64,000 nucleotides of DNA from CAMDPA01 sp964574325 (lineage in GTDB: Bacteria > Pseudomonadota > Alphaproteobacteria > Rhizobiales > Hyphomicrobiaceae): positions 1-64,000 of the forward strand of contig CAZNMY010000017.1 in the NCBI GenBank assembly GCA_964574325.1. Direction: 5' to 3'. How positions within the stretch are numbered: position 1 is the first letter of the stretch; every line of letters begins with the position of its first letter. Both the position numbers and the translations under genes were made by a program. The notes beneath the pieces are model-generated. The model was not told the DNA's origin, made no database searches, and saw only the letters and a list, made by a program, of their open reading frames with translations. This document shows positions 51,777 to 60,121 of this stretch, in pieces.

Positions 51777-52562
51777 CTACCGCAAGGCACAGGCGGCACG
51801 GTTGCCGACGAGGCGGGCGCGGCGTTCCACGACGCTCGCCACCCGCAACATGCGCTGACTCGGCTGGCTCGGAACCCGCACCCCCGGGTTCGGCAGCGCG
51901 ACCGCGAGCAGAGCCGCCTCCCGCTCCGTCAGATTGCGGGCGGATTTCCGGAAATAGCGCTGTGCTGCAGCTTCCGCGCCGAAGATGCCGGGTCCCCATT
52001 CCGCGATGTTGAGATACACTTCCATCACGCGCGCCTTCGGCCACATCGCATCGATACCGTAGGCGATCGGGATCTCGATCGCCTTGCGCACATAGCTGCG
52101 GGAATTCCACAGGAACAGGTTCTTGGCGACCTGCATCGTGATCGTGCTGCCACCCCGGCTCACCTCCTCGCCGGTGGTCTCGGCCTGCTCCATCACGGCT
52201 TCGAGCTCCTTCAGATCCACCCCACTGTGGAAGCAGAACTGATTGTCTTCCGAGGCGATCACGGCACGAACGAGATTGGGAGAGATCGCGGAAAGGGGCA
52301 CCCAGCGCCGATCGATCGCGGTGCCGGCGAGCTGCTGGTTCCAGATCAGGGTAGAGCCCGGGGGATCGACGCTGCGCAGGACGAACACGAGGCCGGCCAC
52401 GATCAGCGCGGGCACGCCGAGCACGACGATCAGCAGCCCCGATCCCGAGATGAGCGAGGTGCGCAGGCAGGGCAGGATGCTGGCAGCCAGACGCGCACCG
52501 ACGGAACGGCGGGCGCCGTTCGTCCGGCGAAGGGAAGTCGCGGGCTCGCTGGTGTCGCGCAT
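51777..52562 (-). CDS. mtgA: Monofunctional biosynthetic peptidoglycan transglycosylase
   Basis: About 261 residues from the ATG at 52562. One membrane anchor (SGLLIVVLGVPALIVAGLVF) is followed by a GT51 domain: VRAVIASEDNQFCFHSGVD with the catalytic Glu, RGGSTITMQVAKNLFLW, KAIEIPIAYGIDAMWPKARV with the second Glu shortly after (MEVYLNIAEWGPGIFG), and EAAAQRYFRKSARNLTEREA. No transpeptidase domain follows, as in MtgA. It polymerises lipid II glycan strands at the membrane. It is divergent from the polyprenyl synthase gene, which is functionally related through undecaprenyl carriers. Confidence 0.92.
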   Translation of the reverse strand: MRDTSEPATSLRRTNGARRSVGARLAASILPCLRTSLISGSGLLIVVLGVPALIVAGLVFVLRSVDPPGSTLIWNQQLAGTAIDRRWVPLSAISPNLVRAVIASEDNQFCFHSGVDLKELEAVMEQAETTGEEVSRGGSTITMQVAKNLFLWNSRSYVRKAIEIPIAYGIDAMWPKARVMEVYLNIAEWGPGIFGAEAAAQRYFRKSARNLTEREAALLAVALPNPGVRVPSQPSQRMLRVASVVERRARLVGNRAACALR

Positions 52563-52681
52563 GCTCGTGAAATCGTGAAGATAGGGTGCTATATCGCCGG
52601 ACGTTCGGGAGCCCGTGAGAGTTCCCTCGGGAAGTGGCGCAATACTGAAAGTCCGAGTTCGACAATGCATATAGGGCATAG

Positions 52682-53593
52682 ATGACGTTCGAAAAAAGGC
52701 TGGAGACACGGGCGTCGGAGATCGAGACGGAGTTGTCCGGGGTTCTCGATCGTGCGGCCTCAGCTGGTGCGGGCCTGCCGCCCCGGCTCGCCGACGCGAT
52801 GCGCCACGCCGTGATGTCGGGTGGCAAGCGCATCCGCCCGTTCCTGGTGACGGAAACCGCGACCGCGCTCGGGGCCAACGCCGCCGACGCCCGGCCGGCC
52901 GCGGTCGCCCTCGAGCTGGTGCACTGTTATTCGCTCGTCCACGACGACCTTCCCGCCATGGACAACGACGAATTGCGCCGGGGCAAGCCCACCGTGTGGA
53001 AAGCCTACGACGAATGGACCGCGATCCTCGCGGGCGACGCCCTGCTGACGCTGGCGTTCGAGCATCTGGGGAAAGCGGCCTGCCCCACATTCGACGACCG
53101 GCAGCGGCTCGCCATTGTGACCGGACTGGCGCTCGCCTCGGGTGGACGCGGAATGGTCGGCGGCCAGTGTATCGATCTGGAAGCCGACAAGCTCGGCCAG
53201 CCCGAGGTGCTCACACGGGCCCACGTTCGACGACTGCAGGGGATGAAGACCGGCGCATTGTTCCGTTTCGCCTGCGAAGCCGGCGCCGTCATCGCGCGGG
53301 CAAGCGCCGAGGACACCGCTGCAATGGCGCGGTTCGGCGCCGAACTCGGTGAAGCGTTCCAGCTCGCCGATGACATTCTGGACATCGAGGGCGACGCGGA
53401 AACCGTCGGCAAAGCGACCGCCAAGGATGCAGCCGCGGGAAAGGCGACACTGGTCGCCCTCGATGGGCTTGCCGCCGCCCGCGCGCACCTGGCCGAAATC
53501 GAGCGCAGGGCCCTCGCGGAAATCGCCGCGTTCGGCACCCGGACCGATGTCTTGCGCGAAACGCTCCGCTTCGCCTGCGCACGGCGCAAATGA
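52682..53593 (+). CDS. ispA: Short-chain polyprenyl diphosphate synthase (farnesyl diphosphate synthase-like)
   Basis: A 303-residue trans-prenyltransferase. SGGKRIRPFLVTETATAL near residue 44 is followed by the first Asp-rich motif LVHDDLPAMDNDELRRGKPT, then the second, FQLADDILDIEGDAETVGKA. DDLPAMD with two extra residues between the aspartates is typical of bacterial farnesyl/geranyl synthases. The product feeds quinone, hopanoid and undecaprenyl synthesis. The start has no strong ribosome binding site. Confidence 0.88.
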   Translation: MTFEKRLETRASEIETELSGVLDRAASAGAGLPPRLADAMRHAVMSGGKRIRPFLVTETATALGANAADARPAAVALELVHCYSLVHDDLPAMDNDELRRGKPTVWKAYDEWTAILAGDALLTLAFEHLGKAACPTFDDRQRLAIVTGLALASGGRGMVGGQCIDLEADKLGQPEVLTRAHVRRLQGMKTGALFRFACEAGAVIARASAEDTAAMARFGAELGEAFQLADDILDIEGDAETVGKATAKDAAAGKATLVALDGLAAARAHLAEIERRALAEIAAFGTRTDVLRETLRFACARRK

Positions 53594-53600
53594 ACCAGAA

Positions 53601-53706
53601 CACGTCATGGCCCGGTTCAGCCGGGCCATCCACGACACCTCGCGGTTGTGCCTCATTGCAGGAGATGCGGACCTCATCGGAGCCGTGGGCGGCCGCCTTC
53701 GCGGCC
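53601..53706. repeat. Composite palindromic repeat (BIME-like), copy 1
   Basis: The palindrome ATGGCCCGG TTCAG CCGGGCCAT (53607-53629) is followed by CCACGAC. About 55 variable bases then lead to GTGGGCGGCCGCCTTCGCGG (53686-53705). The same two ends occur in inverted orientation at 56802-56909. It is located in the convergent gap after the polyprenyl synthase gene. Palindromic repeats of this type are dispersed in Bradyrhizobium-like genomes. Confidence 0.75.
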
Positions 53707-53734
53707 GTGACGGTGCTTCGGCTCGGTGCTCTTG

Positions 53735-54631
53735 CTACTTGCGATCCGAGAGCAAGCGCGCGGCTTCCGCATCGTAGCGCTGCTCGCGCTCGTTCTGTTC
53801 GGCGAGGCCGACGGTCCGGTAGTAGGCGTCGAGACCGATCACGTGATCGCCCGTGTCGGCGAGCGAGCCGTCGCGCTTGGCGGTCTCGAGCATCCGGCGC
53901 ACGCCTTCGGCCGCGGCGAACAGGCACGCGGAGGGCAACGTCACACCGGCGACGCCGAGTGCGCCGAGTTCCTCCCACGACAGATGCCGCGTGCCGGCCG
54001 CGTTGCTCTGCGTGGCGATGTGCGGCCCCGGCACCTCCCTGACGACGCGGGCGATGTCGGCAGCCTTGTCGACACCTTGCGGCTTGGCGAAATCCGCGCC
54101 GGCTTCGAGATAGAGCCGGCAGCGGTCGATCGCAGCATCGAGACCGTCGAGCGCCATCACATCGGTGCGGGCGATGATGACCAGGTCGGGATCGCGGCGG
54201 GCAGCGAGGGCCGCGAGAATGCGTGCGACCATCGTTTCGGGCGGCACGACCTGTTTGCCCGGCAGATAGCCGCAGCGGTTCGGAAACACCTGATCGGAAA
54301 ACATGATTGCGGCGACACCGGCGGCCTCGAACGCGCGCACCATCTGGCGGACGTTGCCGGTGCCGCCGAAACCGGTGTCCGCGTCCGCCAGCACCGGCAG
54401 GTCGACCGCGCCGGCGATGCGCGCGTAATGGTCGGCGTAGTCGCGCACGTTCGATTGCCCGCCATCGGCTTCGCCCATCATCGAGCCGATCGCGGCATAG
54501 CCGCCCGCGCCGACCGCCTCGAATCCGGCCGCCGCGATCAGCTTGGCCGACAGCGCGTCGTACGCGCCGGGCATCACGAGAAGCTCAGGGCTTGCGATGA
54601 GGTCGCGGAACCGGCGGCGAGTGGAGGTCAT
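53735..54631 (-). CDS. Isocitrate lyase/PEP mutase superfamily enzyme
   Basis: About 298 residues from the ATG at 54631; an in-frame ATG at 54673 is an alternative. Barrel motifs: FRDLIASPELLVMPGAYDAL at the start, PVLADADTGFGGTGNVRQMV with metal-binding Asp residues, FSDQVFPNRCGYLPGKQVVP (the active-site loop) and VIIARTDVMALDGLDAAIDR. Family members cleave methylisocitrate or dimethylmalate or decarboxylate oxaloacetate. The loop lacks the KKCGH motif of true isocitrate lyase (here NRCGYLPGK), so a 2,3-dimethylmalate lyase or oxaloacetate decarboxylase-like role is more likely. Confidence 0.85.
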   Translation of the reverse strand: MTSTRRRFRDLIASPELLVMPGAYDALSAKLIAAAGFEAVGAGGYAAIGSMMGEADGGQSNVRDYADHYARIAGAVDLPVLADADTGFGGTGNVRQMVRAFEAAGVAAIMFSDQVFPNRCGYLPGKQVVPPETMVARILAALAARRDPDLVIIARTDVMALDGLDAAIDRCRLYLEAGADFAKPQGVDKAADIARVVREVPGPHIATQSNAAGTRHLSWEELGALGVAGVTLPSACLFAAAEGVRRMLETAKRDGSLADTGDHVIGLDAYYRTVGLAEQNEREQRYDAEAARLLSDRK

Positions 54632-54923
54632 GTCGTTGGCTATCCCGAGAGTTGCAGGCGAGATGCTGTGCATATGGGCCGCTGATTGCCAAGTCGGGCG
54701 GTCGTAAATTCGCGGCGAGGCCGCGATGAGGGCCAGCCCTCACACTCCCGCTGGAGGGACACCCTCCAGACCGCCCGTCTTTTGGGACTTGAAGCAATTT
54801 CGCCCGATCTGTCGAACGACCTTCGCGTTCGCACCCGATCTCGCTTCCACGCCTTCACGGTCCGCGAAGGCGGACCACCCACGACACGCCTATGCTAGCC
54901 TGCACTTTCCATCGGTGGCGTGG

Positions 54924-55015
54924 ATGGTCCGACCAAGTCGGACCATGACGGCATCGCTGTGAATTCGGCGCGAGTCACTCGGGATCGGGGTCAGACCCAG
55001 CGGGTCTGACCCCGA
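54924..55015. repeat. Two REP-like palindromes in a repeat-rich intergenic region
   Basis: ATGGTCCGAC/GTCGGACCAT (54924-54946) is a 10-bp stem with a 3-base loop. TCGGGGTCAGACCC/GGGTCTGACCCCGA (54985-55015) is a 14-bp perfect stem with loop AGC. Smaller hairpins (GAGGG...CCCTC, CTGGAGGG...CCCTCCAG) lie at 54727-54772. The whole gap 54632-55176 has no gene. The second palindrome is of the kind seen as dispersed REP elements in proteobacteria. Confidence 0.7.
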
Positions 55016-55176
55016 CTGCCATACCCCCACGATGGTTACCAAACGAACCATCCTGCACCCCGTCACGGTCCCGGATTGCCCGGGCCGCACGCAAGGATGC
55101 GCGTCAACTTGACGTTTTCCACGGCAACCTCGAAGCTCCCGTAAAACGCCATTTCATTCAGGGAGAACGCACAGAC

Positions 55177-56028
55177 ATGGCAGATGCATCGGAGATCCCC
55201 AAAGGCCGCGGCCGGATGAAGGGGAAGGTCGTGCTCGTAATGGGCGCCGGTTCGGTGCTGCCGGGCTGGGGCAACGGCAAAGCCGCCGCGGTTCTCTACG
55301 CCGTCGAAGGCGCCGAGGTCATCGTCGTCGATGCCAAGGAGGAAGCGGCACAGGAGACCGCACGCATCATCGGCTCGGCCGGCGGCATCGCAACGGCGCT
55401 GACCGCCGACGCCACGTCGGAGGAGGATGTCGCCCGCGTGGTCGATGCCTGCCGTGACGCCTATCGCCGGATCGATGTCCTGCACAACAACGTGGGCGGC
55501 TCCGGCACGGGACGCACCCTCGACGACATCACGCTGGCCGACTGGAACACGACGATCGCGCGCAACCTCACATCGGCGATGCTGTCCTGCCGCGCGGTGC
55601 TGCCGGTGATGGTCGCCCAAGGTGGCGGTGCGATGGTCAACGTGTCGTCGATCGCCTCGATCCGCCATCTCGGTGTTCCCTCTGCCGTCTATTCAGCGGG
55701 GAAGGCGGGGCTCAACGGCTTCACGCAGAACATCGCTCTGAACTATGCCGCTCGGGGCATTCGCGCGAATTGCGTGCTGCCGGGCTACATCGACACGCCG
55801 TTCATCCGGCGCACCATCGGCGGCAAACCGAATTACGAACGCAAGGGCTTCAAAACGGCAGAGGAATATTCCGCCGCGCGCGACAAGTCGATCCCGATGG
55901 GCCGCATGGGAACCGGCTGGGACGTCGCATACGCCGCGCTGTTCCTGGCGAGCGACGACGCGGCCTACATCACCGGCACCACGCTCGTCGTCGACGGCGG
56001 CGTCACCGCAACCTGTCCCGGCGTTTGA
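55177..56028 (+). CDS. Short-chain dehydrogenase/reductase
   Basis: A 283-residue SDR with AGGGAGA upstream. The nucleotide loop is atypical: VLVMGAGSVLPGWGNGKAAA instead of T-G-x3-G-x-G. The remaining motifs are normal: LHNNVGG (NNAG-like), the Ser of VNVSSIAS, and catalytic Tyr-x3-Lys in YSAGKAGLNGF, then VLPGYIDTP. Oxidoreductase activity on an alcohol or ketone is expected, with an insertion in the cofactor loop that may alter NAD/NADP choice. A second SDR follows 14 bases downstream, so they form an operon. Confidence 0.88.
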   Translation: MADASEIPKGRGRMKGKVVLVMGAGSVLPGWGNGKAAAVLYAVEGAEVIVVDAKEEAAQETARIIGSAGGIATALTADATSEEDVARVVDACRDAYRRIDVLHNNVGGSGTGRTLDDITLADWNTTIARNLTSAMLSCRAVLPVMVAQGGGAMVNVSSIASIRHLGVPSAVYSAGKAGLNGFTQNIALNYAARGIRANCVLPGYIDTPFIRRTIGGKPNYERKGFKTAEEYSAARDKSIPMGRMGTGWDVAYAALFLASDDAAYITGTTLVVDGGVTATCPGV

Positions 56029-56042
56029 GGAGAGACGGCACG

Positions 56043-56801
56043 ATGGCAAAATCTTCGAAGAAGAACATCTTTCTCGTCACCGGAGCGGCCAGCGGCATCG
56101 GGGCCGCGGCCATCCGCCTGCTGCTCGCCGATGGGGCTCGCGTATGCGCAGCCGATATGCAGAAGATCGGGCTCGACGGCATCGCAGCGAAGCATCTCGA
56201 CAACCTCACGACCATCCGCTGCGACGTATCGCAGGAAGCCGATTGCAAGCGCGCCGTTGCCGACACCGTGAAGGCCTTCGGCGGGCTCGACAGTGTGCTG
56301 CATTTCGCCGGCATCCATTCGGTGAAGTCGTGGGAGGACCTCGACGCGGACGAGTTCGCCAAGCTCTACGCCGTCAACGTGATCGGCTCGTTCCTCATCA
56401 CCAAGGCTGCCGGCCAGTACATGAAGAACCATGGCGGCGGCGCTATCGTGATGACCGGTTCGGGTTCGATGAATGCGGGCGGCACCGGAGGCAACGGACG
56501 TGGCGGGCCTGCGTACACCGCGACCAAAGGCGCGATCGTCGCGCTGCACCGTTCGATGGCGCGCTCGCTCGGGCCGCATGGCATTCGCGTCAATGCGGTG
56601 AGCCCGGGCTCCACGACGACCGCGATGACCGCCGACTACAGCGAGGAAGCGCTCGCCAACGTCGCCCGGCGAACGGCCCTCGGACGCATCGGCCGCGCCG
56701 AAGAGATAGCAGCGGTCGCGATCTTCCTGTGCTCCGACAAGGCGAGCTACATCTCCGGCGAGATCGTCAACGTCAACGGCGGCGGCAGCTTCGGGATTTG
56801 A
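56043..56801 (+). CDS. Short-chain dehydrogenase/reductase
   Basis: 252 residues from the ATG at 56043 with GAGGAGAG upstream. Classical SDR: FLVTGAASGIGAAAIRLLLA, LHFAGIHS (NNAG position), the Ser of MTGSGSMNAGG, Tyr-x3-Lys in YTATKGAIVALHR, and VNAVSPGSTTTAM. The C-terminal CSDKASYISGEIVNVNGGGS is typical of FabG-like enzymes. It probably works with the preceding SDR on one pathway. The substrate is unknown. Confidence 0.9.
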   Translation: MAKSSKKNIFLVTGAASGIGAAAIRLLLADGARVCAADMQKIGLDGIAAKHLDNLTTIRCDVSQEADCKRAVADTVKAFGGLDSVLHFAGIHSVKSWEDLDADEFAKLYAVNVIGSFLITKAAGQYMKNHGGGAIVMTGSGSMNAGGTGGNGRGGPAYTATKGAIVALHRSMARSLGPHGIRVNAVSPGSTTTAMTADYSEEALANVARRTALGRIGRAEEIAAVAIFLCSDKASYISGEIVNVNGGGSFGI

Positions 56802-56909
56802 CGCCGCCCGCGAAGGCGGCCGCCCACGACTCCTCTGAAATTCGGGACTACTGAAACTCGGCATAACTTCGAGTCGTGGATGGCCCGGCTGAACCGGGCC
56901 ATGACGTGG
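56802..56909. repeat. Composite palindromic repeat (BIME-like), copy 2 (inverted)
   Basis: It begins CGCCGCCCGCGAAGGCGGCC then GCCCACGAC, followed by about 50 variable bases and GTCGTGG, and ends in the palindrome ATGGCCCGG CTGAA CCGGGCCAT (56880-56902) plus GACGTGG. It is the reverse-complement arrangement of the repeat at 53601-53706, with the same conserved ends and a different centre. It fills the gap after the second SDR gene. Confidence 0.75.
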
Positions 56910-56937
56910 GAAAGAATATTCGGCGTCAGCCTTGCGC

Positions 56938-57624
56938 CTAGCCTTGCGCTTTCTGGCCATAGGATTTGAAGCGCTCGATCACTTCGGCCATCTCCGCGGG
57001 TGGCAATAGCGCAGGGCGGCCCAGCGTGAGCACCTTGTAGTATTGCTCGGCAAGGATCTCGACTTCGGCGGCGAGTTCGAGCGCCTTCGCCGCCGAAGTC
57101 GCTATGGCGATCATGCCGTGATGCGCCATCAGACATGCGTTGCGCTTTTCCAGTCCTTTCGCGACGTGACGCGCAAGCGCATCGGTGCCGAACGTCGCGT
57201 AGGGCACACACGGGATATCGTCGCCGCCAGCAACCGCAATCATATAGTGGAACGCCGGGATCGGCTTGCCCGTGCACGACAGCACGACGGCATGCATCGA
57301 GTGCGTGTGAACGACGGCGTGCATGTCGGGGCGTGCAGCGTAGACCGCCAGATGGAAATGCCATTCGCTCGAGGGTTTGCGCGATCCGGTAGCCTTTCCG
57401 CTCGCGTCGACGAACGTGACGTCTGCCGGCTGCAGGTCGTCGTAGGCCATGCCGGTCGGCGTGATCAGCATGCCATCGCGCCAGCGCCTGGAGACGTTGC
57501 CCGAGCGCCCGGGAGACAACCCTTGCCGGCTCATCTCCTGCGCGGTTGCGATCACCTCGCGGCGGGCCTGCGCCTCACTCTGCTCCTTCGGTTTCGCTGC
57601 CGATTTGCTCGATGCAGCCTTCAT
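56938..57624 (-). CDS. Class II aldolase/adducin-family protein
   Basis: A 228-residue protein. The class II aldolase pattern is present: GRSGNVSRRW (phosphate/substrate loop), LITPTGMAYDDLQPADVTFV, PSSEWHFHLAVYAARPDMHA with the catalytic Glu, and VVHTHSMHAVVLS with zinc-binding His residues. A third His lies at LMAHHGMIAIA. Relatives act on fuculose- or ribulose-phosphates. The ATG overlaps the stop of the upstream ABC exporter gene (ATGA, 57621-57624), an unexpected pairing that may reflect only operon packing. Confidence 0.88.
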   Translation of the reverse strand: MKAASSKSAAKPKEQSEAQARREVIATAQEMSRQGLSPGRSGNVSRRWRDGMLITPTGMAYDDLQPADVTFVDASGKATGSRKPSSEWHFHLAVYAARPDMHAVVHTHSMHAVVLSCTGKPIPAFHYMIAVAGGDDIPCVPYATFGTDALARHVAKGLEKRNACLMAHHGMIAIATSAAKALELAAEVEILAEQYYKVLTLGRPALLPPAEMAEVIERFKSYGQKAQG

Positions 57625-59459
57625 GGTCCGTCGGCTCCCGCGAGAAATTGCGCCTGGGCGAGACGTGCATAGGCGCCGTCGCGCGCCAGGAGTTCGGCAT
57701 GCGTGCCGACCTCGACGATCGCGCCCTTGTCCATCACGCAGATGAGATCTGCACTCTGCACCGTCGCGAGGCGATGCGCGATGACGAGCGTCGTGCGCTC
57801 CTTGGTGAACCGCGCCAGCGCCTCCTGCACGAGTTGCTCGGATTCGGTATCGAGCGCGCTCGTCGCCTCGTCGAGCAGCAGGATCGGTGCGTTCTTCAAG
57901 AACGCGCGCGCCAGGGCTATACGCTGGCGCTGTCCACCGGAGAGACGTGAGCCGCTGTCGCCGATCTCGGTGTCGTAGCCCTGCGGCTGGGCCATGATGA
58001 AATCGTGCGCCGCGGCGGCCTTGGCTGCGGCCTCGATGTCCGCCTGGCTTGCGCCGAGGCGGCCCAGCGCGATGTTGGCGCGGATGCTGTCGTCGAACAG
58101 CGTCACTTCCTGGCTGACGATCGAGATCGCATTGCGCAGACTCGCCAGCGTCACGTCGCGGATCTCGGCGCCATCGACGAGGATTCGGCCCTGAGTCACG
58201 TCGAACAGGCGCGGCACGAGATTGATGATGGTCGACTTGCCCGCACCCGAGCGGCCGACGAAAGCGACGGTCTTGCCGCCCGGCACCACGAGCGAGAAAT
58301 CGCGGACGACGCTCAACCCGGGCGCCTTCGGATAAGCGAAGCCGACGTTCTCGAAGCGGATCTCGCCGTGTTCGATTGCGACCTCGGCTGCACCGGGCTT
58401 GTCGACGATGCTCGGCCGTTCGTCGAGCACGGCGTAGATGCGCTCCAGGGCGGATGCGCCTTCGCCCAGCCGCGTCGACAGATTGCCGAGGCCGCGGATC
58501 GGTTGGGCCATCAGCAGAAGCCCCGTGATAAAGCCCATGAATTCGCCGACCGTCGATTCACCCGCAGCGATCCGCCAATACGCGATGGCAACGACACCCG
58601 CGACCGCCAGACCACCGAGCACTTCCAGCATGGGATCGAGCTGGGCGCGGCTGCGGACCGCCTTCATTCGCAGCCGGTACACGTCCTCGAAACTCCGGTC
58701 GACCTTGTCGCTGGCGTAGCTCTCCAGCCGGAAGGTCTTGATGAGACGCGCGCTCGACAGCTTCTCGGTCAACAGCGAGGTCATGTCGCCGAGCTCTGCT
58801 TGAGTGCGCTTGGCGACCTTGCGCAGCTTGTCCGAGATGATCGCGACGGGAATCGCCGCGATCGGATAGACGACGAGGACGACGATGCTCAGCACGGGAT
58901 CGCGCCACAGCAGATAGGTGATCAACGCGACGATGGTCAGCACGTCGCGGATGGCTGTGTTGACCGCGGCCTGAAGGCCGAGCTGGACATAGGACATGTC
59001 GTTGGTCAGGCGGGAGACGAAATCGCCAGGGCGCTCACGCGTCAGGCGCTCGAAGTCGGCGCTCACGAGATGCCGGAACGAACGCTGTTGGATGTCGGTG
59101 GTGATCCGCGTCACCAGCCGGTTGGTGACGATGGTCTGCGCCAGCAGCACGCCCGCACGCAGCGCCGGCGCCAGCGCAATCGCCGCGAGCACCGTGCCGA
59201 GCCACTGCGACTGGCCCTTCATCAACGTGTCGAACGAGAGCTGGATGATGTAGGGGTAGAGCGGTGTCACCGCCGCGAGCGCCGCCGACAGCAGCAGGGC
59301 TCCGACGAGATCGCCCCGTCGCGGCAGGATCCAGTCGCACCAGAAGCGGACGAGCAGAGCCCGCATCGCCCGGTCGAGCGCAAATCCGCGACTCGGCTTG
59401 GGGGCCTCGCTACCCCGAGCGGCTTCCAGATGCGTTCCGGCCTTTGGGGGTTTGCTCAC
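57621..59459 (-). CDS. MsbA-like ABC exporter (fused permease and ATPase)
   Basis: A 612-residue half-transporter from a GTG with GGAGAG upstream. Six membrane helices form the N-terminal half (GALLLSAALAAVTPLYPYII first). The ATPase domain has Walker A VGRSGAGKSTIINL, signature LSGGQRQRIALARAFLK, Walker B ILLLDEATSALD and the switch His IAHRLATV. It acts as a homodimer that flips lipids or exports hydrophobic compounds. Similarity to MsbA-type lipid flippases is by layout; the cargo is not determined. It is translationally coupled to the aldolase gene downstream. Confidence 0.9.
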   Translation of the reverse strand: MSKPPKAGTHLEAARGSEAPKPSRGFALDRAMRALLVRFWCDWILPRRGDLVGALLLSAALAAVTPLYPYIIQLSFDTLMKGQSQWLGTVLAAIALAPALRAGVLLAQTIVTNRLVTRITTDIQQRSFRHLVSADFERLTRERPGDFVSRLTNDMSYVQLGLQAAVNTAIRDVLTIVALITYLLWRDPVLSIVVLVVYPIAAIPVAIISDKLRKVAKRTQAELGDMTSLLTEKLSSARLIKTFRLESYASDKVDRSFEDVYRLRMKAVRSRAQLDPMLEVLGGLAVAGVVAIAYWRIAAGESTVGEFMGFITGLLLMAQPIRGLGNLSTRLGEGASALERIYAVLDERPSIVDKPGAAEVAIEHGEIRFENVGFAYPKAPGLSVVRDFSLVVPGGKTVAFVGRSGAGKSTIINLVPRLFDVTQGRILVDGAEIRDVTLASLRNAISIVSQEVTLFDDSIRANIALGRLGASQADIEAAAKAAAAHDFIMAQPQGYDTEIGDSGSRLSGGQRQRIALARAFLKNAPILLLDEATSALDTESEQLVQEALARFTKERTTLVIAHRLATVQSADLICVMDKGAIVEVGTHAELLARDGAYARLAQAQFLAGADGP

Positions 59460-59498
59460 GCGCTCTCCACCATCAATGCCGGCGCAATACGCCTGTTG

Positions 59499-59768
59499 TC
59501 ACGACGCGGAAGATCCCGGCAGCGGCACCGGCGCGGGATCGAACAGACGATGCATGTGAACGATGAAATAGCGCATATGGGCGTTGTCGACCGTCTTCTG
59601 TGCGGCGCCTTTCCAGGCTTGGTGCGCCTCGGCATAATTCGGATAGATGCCGACGATGTCGAGTTCATTGAGGTTGCGGAAATCGATCCCGTCGAGCGAG
59701 ACCAGCTCGCCGCCGAACACGAGGTGCAACAGCTGCTTGGGCTTGGACACGTCTGCGGTTTGGCTCAT
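59499..59768 (-). CDS. DUF4170 small protein
   Basis: About 89 residues from the ATG at 59768; a start at 59780 would add MGHH. The core LLHLVFGGELVSLDGIDFRN, then LDIVGIYPNYAEAHQAWKGA and RYFIVHMHRLFDP match DUF4170, a short alphaproteobacterial protein of unknown function. It precedes the ABC exporter on the same strand by 40 bases. The 5' leader contains strong inverted repeats (59796-59903). Confidence 0.85.
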   Translation of the reverse strand: MSQTADVSKPKQLLHLVFGGELVSLDGIDFRNLNELDIVGIYPNYAEAHQAWKGAAQKTVDNAHMRYFIVHMHRLFDPAPVPLPGSSAS

Positions 59769-60121
59769 GTGATGGCCCATTTCGGATCGAGGTGAAGGCG
59801 GAGGGCAGCAGGACATTGAGGGGCGAACCCCGTGCAGACGGGCCCGAGTCGACCGCCACTGAAGCGGTAAGTGCCCGACAGCCTCCACCCTGGCAAGTCC
59901 GCCTAAAGGCCCAGCCGGATTTCCCCTGCCCCCCCTCGAGCGAGGTTGTCGCAGAATGGCGCGACGGCTTACCACTCGCAAAGCAAGAACCTTAAGCGGA
60001 TACACACGCATCGGTGGCATAGTGCAATCAGGGTCGCGAAGATGACCTCTCGTGAGTTGACAGGTTTGCGCAACCGGGCGTGGTGGGGATCGACCCTGCC
60101 GCGCCCGTCGCGCTTCGAGTT
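59769..60121. other. Intergenic region with inverted-repeat-rich leader of the DUF4170 gene
   Basis: No gene in 353 bp. AGGCGGA (59796-59802) and its inverse TCCGCCT (59897-59903) could close a structured transcript of about 108 nt on the minus strand. Inside lie the hairpins ACCGC/GCGGT, CCCGT/ACGGG and GGGG-TTCG-CCCC. This could be a regulatory leader or a small RNA; I do not recognise a known class. Confidence 0.35.

Noticed and set aside
58005..59795. 596-residue plus-strand reading frame
   Set aside because: It is antisense to the MsbA-like exporter, whose motifs are complete.
59811..59890. Cobalamin riboswitch on the plus strand (a GCCACTG box is present)
   Set aside because: The other B12-box elements are missing and no downstream plus-strand gene exists.
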